Below are positions 9,560 to 16,736 of a DNA stretch of 64,000 bases, one piece after another. The stretch covers positions 558,001-622,000 of the forward strand of contig NC_019779.1 in the NCBI RefSeq assembly GCF_000317635.1. Direction: 5' to 3'. The notes under the pieces are model-generated. The model was not told the DNA's origin. It ran no database searches and saw nothing but the letters and a program-made list of their open reading frames with translations. Origin of the DNA: Halothece sp. PCC 7418 (GTDB lineage: Bacteria; Cyanobacteriota; Cyanobacteriia; Cyanobacteriales; Rubidibacteraceae). The position numbers and the translations under genes are program-made. Within the stretch, counting starts at the first letter, position 1, and each line of letters starts with the position of its first letter.

Positions 9560-9622
9560 GTCAAAGATTACGCCTTCCGTTTAGGAAGAGACCCCTGTCC
9601 TCACGCTTTGCGACCCTTGGTC
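9560..9622. repeat. Structured intergenic repeat, copy A
   Basis: This copy contains the shared core AGATTACGCCTTCC, an inner hairpin CTTCC/GGAAG (9574-9578, 9584-9588), an outer stem CAAAG/CTTTG (9562-9566, 9606-9610), and the conserved 3' hairpin GACC-CTT-GGTC (9612-9622). Two further copies at 41762-41808 and 47226-47277 keep the same layout with differing but pairing outer arms. It lies between the J-like gene and the 241-residue gene. Confidence 0.7.
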
Positions 9623-9682
9623 AAGCTAACCTACGACAGATAGGGATTTCAAAAGTTTTCTCAGTCAAGTAGGCTTTTAATA

Positions 9683-10408
9683 TTAGCGTAATCCTAATTC
9701 TCTATAAAGGGTATAAAAATCTGGTTCATTCGGACATAAGCTATAAGCCCAACGTCCTAATTGCATGATATCCTCTTGATATAAATTTCTCTTTTCGACT
9801 CCCTCAATTAAAATTTTTATACAAATTTCTGCCACCATATAGCGTATTTTCTCATCTTGGGACGATCGCGCTTTTCTAACTGCTAATTTTAAATTACCAT
9901 CATCTAACAATCGAGAAATTTCTTGCTGTTCTTCTATTTGAGTAATTTGCTTTGATAATTCTAATAGAGTGACATTATTTCGATCAATATTTCTTAATTC
10001 ATTGAGTTTAGTTTTTCCTTCTCTAAAACTCATTAAGAAGTTTTTCAAATCTTGAGAAAGTTGCTCAAAGTCTATTGTTTCACTTCCTAACCAAGGAATA
10101 TCCTTTAAAGCTGGATCATTTCTTAAATTCGCGATCGCGCAACACCAAGCAGTAATCCAATCTTCCATTTTTTCTGGGTGGACTTGTGCTTGATAATAAG
10201 TTGCAATCGCCCAATTATGTAGAGAAGTGATATCTTTTTTCTCTAAAAACAAGGCTTCAGTACGTTGAGCAAGTGCTTTCCAAGATAAATTTTCCCAGTC
10301 TAAATTCGCAATTCGAGGTTCAATATGTTGATAAACATTATGTTCGACAACAGAGTGCGTACCATACCGTTCAAAAAATTCCTCAGATAGAGTCTTAGCG
10401 TATTCCAA
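9683..10408 (-). CDS. Helical protein of unknown function, possibly 5'-truncated
   Basis: 241 residues, strongly helical, with aromatic-rich repeats resembling alpha-solenoid spacing (DWENLSWKALAQRTEALF, LHNWAIATYYQAQ, EDWITAWCCAIANLR). No catalytic motif is visible. The frame begins with TTG at 10408, immediately after an in-frame stop. There is no ATG near the front and no visible ribosome site, so the original start may have been lost or lie in another frame. The upstream DNA is a repeat cluster (10486-10597), consistent with disturbance. Same strand as the J-like and GrpE-like genes but 278 bp away. It may be the client-binding partner of those proteins; this is inference from order only. 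Confidence 0.55.
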   Translation of the reverse strand: MEYAKTLSEEFFERYGTHSVVEHNVYQHIEPRIANLDWENLSWKALAQRTEALFLEKKDITSLHNWAIATYYQAQVHPEKMEDWITAWCCAIANLRNDPALKDIPWLGSETIDFEQLSQDLKNFLMSFREGKTKLNELRNIDRNNVTLLELSKQITQIEEQQEISRLLDDGNLKLAVRKARSSQDEKIRYMVAEICIKILIEGVEKRNLYQEDIMQLGRWAYSLCPNEPDFYTLYRELGLR

Positions 10409-10485
10409 ATTTTAGTTACCCAAACTCAAGTATTGATACATATATTTAAGTTGCTTTAAGGCAAGAAATCCTAACACCTCTGTCC

Positions 10486-10597
10486 TTAATTGCAGAATAA
10501 TCAGTAGTAGGGTGGGCAATGCCCACCCTACCGTCAATTCAGATTTTATTACTGTAACTTGACTTTTCAAAAATTGTGTTAATTGCAGAATAATCAG
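10486..10597. repeat. Palindrome copy 2 between two 19-bp direct repeats
   Basis: TTAATTGCAGAATAATCAG occurs at 10486-10504 and again at 10579-10597. A 25-bp palindrome nearly identical to 3358-3382 starts at 10507, right after the first copy. The layout looks like insertion of a palindromic unit with duplication of flanking DNA, or a local tandem duplication. The segment sits between the helical gene at 9683 and hslO. Confidence 0.8.
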
Positions 10598-10672
10598 CGT
10601 AAAGTGATAACAAATCTCAAATAGCGAATACCATAGAAAGAGCAGCAAATGTAAAGAAATGTAAGGGGTTTT

Positions 10673-11569
10673 ATGGCAGATCAGTTAATTCGAGCGACAG
10701 CAGCAGATGGCGGGATTCGAGCGGTTGGGCTGATTTCAACCCGACTCACAGAAGAAGCCCGACAACGACATAATCTGTCTTATGTCGCTACCGCAGCATT
10801 AGGACGCGCAATGTCCTCTAGTTTATTATTGGCTTCTAATATGAAGCAGGAACAATCTCGGGTTAATCTTCGCATTAAGAGTAATGGTCCTCTTGGTGGT
10901 TTATTAGTGGATGCAGGAGTTGATGGAACGGTTCGTGGTTATGTTCAGAATCCCTCGGTGGAGTTACCCCCCAACGATCGCGGTAAGCTAGATGTCGGCG
11001 GTGCTGTGGGTCGCGATGGCTATCTCTATGTGATTCGGGATGTGGGCTATGGGTATCCCTATTCCAGTACCGTAGAACTGGTTTCTGGTGAAATTGGTGA
11101 TGATGTGGCAAATTATTTAATGACATCCGAACAAACGCCGTCTGCGTTGCTCGTGGGTGTGTTTGTGGGTGCAGAAGGGGTCACTGCTTCTGGTGGAATT
11201 TTATTACAAGTTCTCCCCAAAGCCTCCCATGATGAAGAATTAGTGCAAACCTTAGAGTCGAGAGTGGGTCAATTATCTGGCTTTACCCCATTGATGCGAC
11301 AAGGGAAAACCTTAACCAGTATTTTTGAAGAATTGTTGGGCGATATGGGATTACAGATTTTTCCCGATGTGCAAATGGTACGCTTCCATTGTGGTTGTAC
11401 TTTTGAACGAATGATGGGGGCGTTAAAGTTACTTGGGATTGCTGAGTTAGAAGATATGATTGAAAAAGATGATGGCGCAGAAGCAACTTGTCACTTCTGC
11501 GGTCAAGTGTATCAAGCAAGTCGGGAAGAGTTAGTGGAATTAGTGGAGAAAATGAAGGTAGAACGTTAA
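10673..11569 (+). CDS. hslO: Redox-regulated chaperone Hsp33
   Basis: 298 residues, standard for Hsp33, a cytoplasmic holdase activated by oxidation and unfolding. The N-terminal domain begins ADQLIRATAADGGIRAV. The C-terminal zinc centre has the expected four cysteines, in FHCGCTFERM and TCHFCGQVY (CxC ... CxxC), which bind zinc when reduced and form disulfides under stress. ATG at 10673 follows AAGGGG. The gene stands alone. Its presence near a VKOR-thioredoxin gene is compatible with a thiol-redox theme, but there is no operon. Confidence 0.95.
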   Translation: MADQLIRATAADGGIRAVGLISTRLTEEARQRHNLSYVATAALGRAMSSSLLLASNMKQEQSRVNLRIKSNGPLGGLLVDAGVDGTVRGYVQNPSVELPPNDRGKLDVGGAVGRDGYLYVIRDVGYGYPYSSTVELVSGEIGDDVANYLMTSEQTPSALLVGVFVGAEGVTASGGILLQVLPKASHDEELVQTLESRVGQLSGFTPLMRQGKTLTSIFEELLGDMGLQIFPDVQMVRFHCGCTFERMMGALKLLGIAELEDMIEKDDGAEATCHFCGQVYQASREELVELVEKMKVER

Positions 11570-11583
11570 GCGTTTTCTGCTTT

Positions 11584-11919
11584 TTAAAATGTTACTTTTG
11601 TCCGCAACCACTCTGTAATAAGTTGCGGACAATTGCCTTTAAACCACCGCCAAGCCACGGCTCTAAATGCAGGTTTGCTTAAACGCGCGATCGCCTTTAA
11701 AAACCGATTCATCGGACGAAATCCCACTTTTTTATTAATAATATTAATTGAGCCAACATCATATAAACAATCTAAAATAATTTTGACCGTTGCTTCTTCC
11801 CGTTCCACTAAGTTACCTAGTAATAATAGAACATCGTGCATCCGCTCTTCTTTAACGCGCTCTTCTTCTAAACGCTTTTCTAGTTGTAGTTTCACTGACT
11901 TTTCTGCTGGTACTAGCAT
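11584..11919 (-). CDS. Small basic helical protein, unknown
   Basis: 111 residues. A charged, coiled-coil-like N-terminus (LQLEKRLEEERVKEERMHD, about 11-29) is followed by a hydrophobic helix (VLLLLGNLVE), then a basic C-terminal half with RFLKAIARLSKPAFRAVAWR. I recognise no named domain. It converges with hslO, ending 15 bp from its stop. The reading frame is clean with an ATG start and a plausible GAAAG-type site upstream. Probably a conserved cyanobacterial hypothetical protein, function unknown. Confidence 0.6.
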   Translation of the reverse strand: MLVPAEKSVKLQLEKRLEEERVKEERMHDVLLLLGNLVEREEATVKIILDCLYDVGSINIINKKVGFRPMNRFLKAIARLSKPAFRAVAWRWFKGNCPQLITEWLRTKVTF

Positions 11920-11949
11920 CTTTCCTTAATCGTGACTGAATAAACAATA

Positions 11950-11986
11950 TTGAAAAATGCTGTTCGAGTCCACTCAAAACAGCATA
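11950..11986 (-). terminator. Rho-independent terminator of the VKOR gene
   Basis: On the minus strand ATGCTGTT (11985-11978) pairs with AACAGCAT (11964-11957) and is followed by TTTTTC. It lies 21 bp beyond the VKOR stop. Confidence 0.75.
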
Positions 11987-12006
11987 TCTAATTAAAGTAA
12001 CTTGTC

Positions 12007-12978
12007 TTATGGTAATTGATATTTAAAGTCAGTTGATCCTTGATAAGCGGAAAGTTGTGATAATCGCTCTAGAGGTTGTGTTCCTCGATAGATTTCACCA
12101 TTAATTTCCCAACTCGGATAAGATTGAATCTTGGCTGCTTGACAGGCTTCTGGTTGCGGATTCACTCCTCTGGGGTCACATTCAATATAGTTGATTTTAT
12201 CAAAGGCAGTTTTGCCAAATAGCTGTTTTTGCTCAAAACAGTGGGGACACCAAAACGCACCATATTTTTTCGCGCCAATGCTGCTTAAATGTTCAGCCAG
12301 AGCAATTTCAGCAGGTCCTGATTTTGTCGTAATTTCCCACCCCTTTGGCGGTTCAGGTGCAGAGTCGGCTAAAGGAATCACACTGGCTTCTTGAGCAACT
12401 GCTGGCTGGTTATTGATATCAGAATAAATGCCTAATGTCCCCACTAACGTCACCATCCCCACAACAATTCCTGTAAAGAAAACTTGTCCTAAATCATCCC
12501 AATCTTTACCCAGTAAGGTGAGGGTTAATAAACTTAAAGAAAAGAACGCCGAACCAATACAATAGGGACAGAAGGTTTTTAATTCAAAGGATAAAAGATA
12601 CATTAGGTAGGCACTGAAAGCAGTCATGGCGACTGACCCGATTAGAAGGAGAAACCAACTCCATTCTTCCAGTTGTTTACGTAAAGCCTTCTTTTGCTGG
12701 GGATTAATTAATAAAGGCCCCAGAGAAAACAGCACGATCGCGCTATAAGCCCCAAAGCCAAATAAACTTAAAGGCAATCCAAAAACAGTTGCATACGGAC
12801 TGTTGAGAACATTGCTACAATTCCCCCCAGCATCCGTACCAGCGACACAACCGACGGTCTGACCGGTTAATTTTTGGACGGTGAGATAAGCGGTGAGAAT
12901 TGCTCCTAAAAGCGCGATCGCGCCGATGATTGGACGAGACCAGCGATAAATCCAAGGGGTAGAACGTCGTCTTACCAT
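12007..12978 (-). CDS. Vitamin K epoxide reductase-thioredoxin fusion (disulfide-forming membrane protein)
   Basis: 323 residues. The first part (about 15-205) is a VKOR domain with five hydrophobic segments, a loop cysteine pair in VGCVAGTDAGGNC and the active CPYC motif in FCPYCIGSAFF. The C-terminal part (about 235-320) is a periplasm/lumen-facing thioredoxin-like domain with FWCPHCFEQK. Fused proteins of this type oxidise thiols of exported or lumenal proteins and pass electrons to quinone; in cyanobacteria and chloroplasts (LTO1 type) they support photosystem assembly. All four expected redox cysteine pairs or their equivalents are visible. It is followed by its own terminator and preceded by btpA 57 bp upstream on the same strand. 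Confidence 0.92.
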   Translation of the reverse strand: MVRRRSTPWIYRWSRPIIGAIALLGAILTAYLTVQKLTGQTVGCVAGTDAGGNCSNVLNSPYATVFGLPLSLFGFGAYSAIVLFSLGPLLINPQQKKALRKQLEEWSWFLLLIGSVAMTAFSAYLMYLLSFELKTFCPYCIGSAFFSLSLLTLTLLGKDWDDLGQVFFTGIVVGMVTLVGTLGIYSDINNQPAVAQEASVIPLADSAPEPPKGWEITTKSGPAEIALAEHLSSIGAKKYGAFWCPHCFEQKQLFGKTAFDKINYIECDPRGVNPQPEACQAAKIQSYPSWEINGEIYRGTQPLERLSQLSAYQGSTDFKYQLP

Positions 12979-13035
12979 CAGTTATTTCCTCTCACAAATT
13001 GCGTGCGTAGCATGAGAACAATTTAATCCTAGCAG

Positions 13036-13875
13036 TCATGCTTTCCCAGAAAAGGAAAACGGCTCTTGTTGGCTATTTTCAGCTTCTCGCACCGCTTCCA
13101 CAAACTGACTGACCCGAATCGGATCAATCGGATTCTTAATATTACCATTGCGCTTGAGAGAACTCGCCACAATCACGCCATCGGCTGCACCCAGCAGACG
13201 AGGAACATTATCCCATGTCGCGCCACTGCCAATAAAAACGGGTTTCCCCGCAGCAGCCCCAGCAGCGATTTCTAAATCCTCTAAAGTGGGCGGATCACCC
13301 GTCATTCCACCAGAAATAATAATGCCATCAGCCAGCCCCCGCTCAACCGTTTCTTGTACCGCCATGGCGAGAGGCGGATTGCCTAAAGGATAAGCGTGCT
13401 TCACACAAACATCAGCAAAAATGCCCACCTCTGAGCCTAATTCTCGCCGATAGCGCATTAACTCATGAGCTTCTCCTTCAATCACCCCTTGATCCGTTGC
13501 CATAATCCCCGTCAGGACATTGACGCGGATAAATTGAGCATTGACACAAGACGCGATCGCGATCGCGCTTTTCGCATCATTTCGTAAAACATTAATCCCC
13601 ACAGGCAACATCACCAAATTCATTACCCGTTGCACAATGAGCGTCATCGCACTCACAACCGCCGGATCCACTTGATTTTTGGCAAAAGGGGCATCAAAAA
13701 AATTTTCTATAATAATACCGTCCACACCGCCAGCAGCTAACGCCGTAGCTTCTTGTTCGGCACGTTCTCGGACAGCTTTTAAGTTACCGCCCCACCTGGG
13801 AGAAGAAGGGAGGGGCAGCAGGTGAACAACACCAATCACGGGATGGGGAGTTTGAAAAATTTGTTCTAAGTCCAC
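13036..13875 (-). CDS. btpA: BtpA family photosystem I biogenesis protein
   Basis: 279 residues of the BtpA/SgcQ TIM-barrel family. The opening PVIGVVHLLPLPSSPRW, the central GGVDGIIIENFFDAPF and the phosphate-binding-like end VFIGSGATWDNVPRLL are characteristic. In Synechocystis BtpA is a thylakoid-peripheral protein needed to stabilise PsaA/PsaB. The start is GTG at 13875, matching the usual N-terminus MDL..IF. It is on the same strand as, and 57 bp upstream of, the VKOR gene, so the two may share a transcript. Confidence 0.9.
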   Translation of the reverse strand: MDLEQIFQTPHPVIGVVHLLPLPSSPRWGGNLKAVRERAEQEATALAAGGVDGIIIENFFDAPFAKNQVDPAVVSAMTLIVQRVMNLVMLPVGINVLRNDAKSAIAIASCVNAQFIRVNVLTGIMATDQGVIEGEAHELMRYRRELGSEVGIFADVCVKHAYPLGNPPLAMAVQETVERGLADGIIISGGMTGDPPTLEDLEIAAGAAAGKPVFIGSGATWDNVPRLLGAADGVIVASSLKRNGNIKNPIDPIRVSQFVEAVREAENSQQEPFSFSGKA

Positions 13876-14102
13876 GTTGTTTACTCGAACGCACTACGAA
13901 TTGACCCTAATCAACGGTCGCCACAAAAAGGAAGTCAGTCACAGAATTTACTGCTACACAGCAACCCCCTTTTCTCCGACGTTCGTTTCGACAGATTTTG
14001 CGACCACAAACTTCTTATCATAGCGGGTCATCGTCCTTAAGACTACCATTCTCCCTTTAACTTGCCACTAACCCACCCCAATTAAAAACTGCTGTCAAAT
14101 GT

Positions 14103-14210
14103 TTAACGCCGAGTGGTAAAAACCGTGGTAAACATCATTAAAAAAGCACCAATGCCAATAATAACGGCGATTCCCACTGGAATAACATTCATCAATTGCT
14201 CTTGATCCAT
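14103..14210 (-). CDS. 35-residue single-pass membrane protein
   Basis: An ATG at 14210 is preceded by AAGGAG nine bases upstream, a good ribosome site. The 35-residue product has a polar N-terminus (MDQEQLMN), one hydrophobic helix (about 9-29, with VGIAVIIGIGAFLMM) and a basic end TTRR. This is the layout of low-molecular-weight photosystem, cytochrome b6f or NDH-1 subunits, but the sequence matches none that I can recall with confidence. It is on the same strand as the DUF1815 gene, 76 bp after its stop. Treated as a real small gene because of start context and amphipathic pattern; identity unknown. Confidence 0.6.
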   Translation of the reverse strand: MDQEQLMNVIPVGIAVIIGIGAFLMMFTTVFTTRR

Positions 14211-14286
14211 GAGTCCTTTCTCCTTAAACGCACTGTCTTTCCAGTGTCTCAGACCAAAGTTGATCCTGACCAGATTCGAGACTGAA

Positions 14287-14649
14287 TTAATGCTCAGTTT
14301 TCAGCAAGTGGGGAGATTGCGGATCAGGTTCAATCTCAGTGGTACAAACTTGCGTTTTCACCAGATTTGCCAACTCTTGCAGTTGATTAATCGCTTCTGC
14401 ACCTTCTAATTTCATCAGTTCGCGATCATCGCACAATTCTGTCCACGTAATGCCATAATCAGAGACCAGAAAGCGAATCAGGTGATTGTCTCCTAAGCTA
14501 ACCATAAAGGAAGCACTATTCATTTCTTGACCGCAAGTATAACAAGACGCAAGGTAGCCTCGCCTTTCTAAAACGATAGCAAGGGCCTGTAAATTCATGA
14601 CCAAGTCCTGAATAAATTGGCGATGTTGGTGAGCTAGTCGTGTAAACAC
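14287..14649 (-). CDS. DUF1815 family cyanobacterial protein
   Basis: About 120 residues. The stretch from VFTRLAHQHRQFIQDLVMNL through RRGYLASCYTCGQEM and SFMVSLGDNHLIRFLVSDYG is the conserved DUF1815 core, known only from cyanobacteria and without assigned function. The best start is GTG at 14649, preceded by GGAGGA at six bases. The longer frame from ATG 14670 would put that ribosome site inside the gene and adds residues not expected in the family. A CxxC (CYTCG) is present. It may be cotranscribed with the 35-residue membrane protein downstream. Confidence 0.85.
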   Translation of the reverse strand: MFTRLAHQHRQFIQDLVMNLQALAIVLERRGYLASCYTCGQEMNSASFMVSLGDNHLIRFLVSDYGITWTELCDDRELMKLEGAEAINQLQELANLVKTQVCTTEIEPDPQSPHLLKTEH

Positions 14650-14839
14650 TTTTATCCTCCATCGGCACACAATTTTCTCATTGTAGCCTATTCTTTAATA
14701 CTTTCTTAAGATTTCGTGATCGTTCTCCAAACGACAACAGTCATCTCTACGCTAGCAAAGTTCCTCACAAACCACTCGCAAGAGGTTCAGTTTCCGCTTT
14801 GGAACATTATCGTTTGATAGCAATTCTCGGAGGAGACAC

Positions 14840-14896
14840 ATGGTAAATTTTCGTTATTTGTTATTGGTTCTTTGTTCTTTGGTAACTCTACGGTGA
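14840..14896 (+). CDS. Possible 18-codon ORF with strong ribosome site
   Basis: GGAGGAG at 14829-14835 is followed by ATG at 14840 and a short hydrophobic frame (MVNFRYLLLVLCSLVTLR) ending TGA. Much of the coding part consists of the GTTATTT/GTTCTTT heptad wording that forms intergenic repeats elsewhere in the window. It is therefore either a leader-like mini-ORF or a former gene start interrupted by repeat DNA. The rest of the 372-bp gap between the DUF1815 gene and acpP shows no other gene. Confidence 0.25.
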   Translation: MVNFRYLLLVLCSLVTLR

Positions 14897-15021
14897 AACC
14901 GATAGGGTAGATCTCAAGCGGAATCCCAGAAGCATTTTCTCTCTTCCCGCTTTCCGATAAGATATAGAATGCTAAGACCGATAACTAATTTGGGATTGAA
15001 TTAATTAAGGAAAATTAAGGA

Positions 15022-15273
15022 ATGAATCAAGAAACGTTTAACAAAGTCAAAGGCATTGTTGCTCAACAACTCGAAATTCAAGATCAAGAAACCATCAAGC
15101 CTGAATCCAAGTTCGCTGAAGATTTAGGGGCAGACTCCCTCGATGTCGTGGAATTAGTAATGGCGTTAGAAGAAGAATTTGACATCGAAATTCCTGATGA
15201 AGCTGCCGAAAAAATTGCCACCGTCCAAGCAGCTGTGGACTATATTGAAGAAAAAGCAGCGACTCCTTCCTAA
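15022..15273 (+). CDS. acpP: Acyl carrier protein
   Basis: 83 residues, acidic and helical, with the phosphopantetheine attachment Ser in [16 protein letters not shown] (about residues 37-52). Carries acyl intermediates in fatty acid synthesis. Start ATG 15022 is preceded by AAGGA. fabF follows 51 bp downstream on the same strand, the conserved acpP-fabF order. Confidence 0.97.
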   Translation: MNQETFNKVKGIVAQQLEIQDQETIKPESKFAEDLGADSLDVVELVMALEEEFDIEIPDEAAEKIATVQAAVDYIEEKAATPS

Positions 15274-15324
15274 TCTTCCGAGTGCATTACTCAGGTACAC
15301 TCCCCAAAAGAGACATCGAAAATT

Positions 15325-16575
15325 ATGGCAAATTCGCAAAATCAACGCGTGGTAGTGACGGGATTGGGTGTCGTCGCTCCCGTCGGTAATACCTTAGACA
15401 CCTACTGGAAAGCCCTCTTAGCAGGGCAAAATGGAATTGGCAAAATTACCAAATTTGATCCGACGGCTCACAGTAGCCAAATTGCAGGAGAGGTGAAGGG
15501 GTTTGATCCCCATCAGTATTTAGACCGCAAGCAAGCCAAACGCATGGATCGGTTTGCTCAATTTGCCTTGGCTGCTAGTTTCCAAGCCCTGAGTGATGCC
15601 CAGTTGGAGATTAATGACTTGAATGCGGATCAAGTTGGGGTGATGATTGGGACGGGAATTGGTGGGATTAAAGTCCTCGAAGATCAGCAAGAGGTTTATT
15701 TGAATCGGGGACCGAGTCGGTGTAGCCCTTTTATGGTCCCGATGATGATTGCGAATATGGCTGCTGGCTTAACTGCAATTCATGTCGGGGCAAAAGGACC
15801 CAATTCCTGTCCAGTTACAGCTTGTGCTGCTGGGTCGAATGCCATCGGCGATGCGTTTCGGATTATTCAACGGGGAGAGGCTCAAGCCATGATTTGTGGC
15901 GGAACAGAAGCAGCAATTACCCCTTTAACCGTTGCTGGGTTTGCTTCGGCAAAAGCTCTCTCCACACGCAATGATGATCCTGAACACGCTTGTCGTCCGT
16001 TTGATCGCGATCGAAATGGCTTTGTTATTGGTGAAGGCTCTGGGATTCTCATTTTAGAATCCTTGGCACACGCCCAAGCACGAGGCGCGAAAATCTATGG
16101 CGAAATCGTCGGTTATGGGATGACCTGTGATGCTTACCATATTACGTCCCCCACCCCTGAAGGGACTGGCGCTGCTCGCGCGATCGCGCTGGCTTTAAAA
16201 GATGGCAATCTTCAACCACAAGAAGTCAGTTATGTCAATGCTCATGGCACCAGCACCTCCGCCAACGATGTCACCGAAACCAAAGCCCTCAAAAAAGCTC
16301 TTGGAGAATCCGCCTATCAAGTCGCTATTAGTTCCACCAAATCCATGACAGGACACTTGCTGGGCGGATCAGGAGGCATTGAAGCCGTGGCAACCGTCAT
16401 GGCGATCGCGCAGGATAAAATTCCTCCCACCATTAATCTCGAAAACCCCGATCCAGACTGCGACCTCGATTATGTCCCCCATACCGCTCGGGAAACAGTG
16501 GTCAACTGTGCATTATCCAACTCCTTTGGATTTGGCGGTCATAACATTACATTAGCCTTTAAAAAATATCCTTAA
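15325..16575 (+). CDS. fabF: Beta-ketoacyl-[acyl-carrier-protein] synthase II
   Basis: 416 residues, full-length condensing enzyme. The nucleophile Cys lies in TACAAGSNAIGDA (about 167), the catalytic His residues in NAHGTSTSANDVTETKA (about 308) and STKSMTGHLLGGSGG (about 345), and the C-terminal glycine motif in SNSFGFGGHN. It extends malonyl-ACP-derived chains in type II fatty acid synthesis and, in cyanobacteria, is important for C16 to C18 elongation and low-temperature membrane adjustment. It follows acpP and precedes tkt. Confidence 0.97.
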   Translation: MANSQNQRVVVTGLGVVAPVGNTLDTYWKALLAGQNGIGKITKFDPTAHSSQIAGEVKGFDPHQYLDRKQAKRMDRFAQFALAASFQALSDAQLEINDLNADQVGVMIGTGIGGIKVLEDQQEVYLNRGPSRCSPFMVPMMIANMAAGLTAIHVGAKGPNSCPVTACAAGSNAIGDAFRIIQRGEAQAMICGGTEAAITPLTVAGFASAKALSTRNDDPEHACRPFDRDRNGFVIGEGSGILILESLAHAQARGAKIYGEIVGYGMTCDAYHITSPTPEGTGAARAIALALKDGNLQPQEVSYVNAHGTSTSANDVTETKALKKALGESAYQVAISSTKSMTGHLLGGSGGIEAVATVMAIAQDKIPPTINLENPDPDCDLDYVPHTARETVVNCALSNSFGFGGHNITLAFKKYP

Positions 16576-16736
16576 GGAGTCCGCTGATCAATCACATCCC
16601 AAACGAGCTTGCCCCTTGATCCCACTTTCTGTAAAGATAGAAGGGAATTATGGGCACTGCTCAGATCTCGTTGGGTTCTCGGAGAAAACCCCTTAAAAAA
16701 ATTTTCCAGTCAACCGTAGTTACAGAAGAATCAATT

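Noticed and set aside
10412-10648. Open frame of 78 codons upstream of the helical gene on the minus strand
   Set aside because: It runs through the palindrome and both 19-bp direct repeats and has no recognisable protein pattern, so it is a by-product of repeat DNA.
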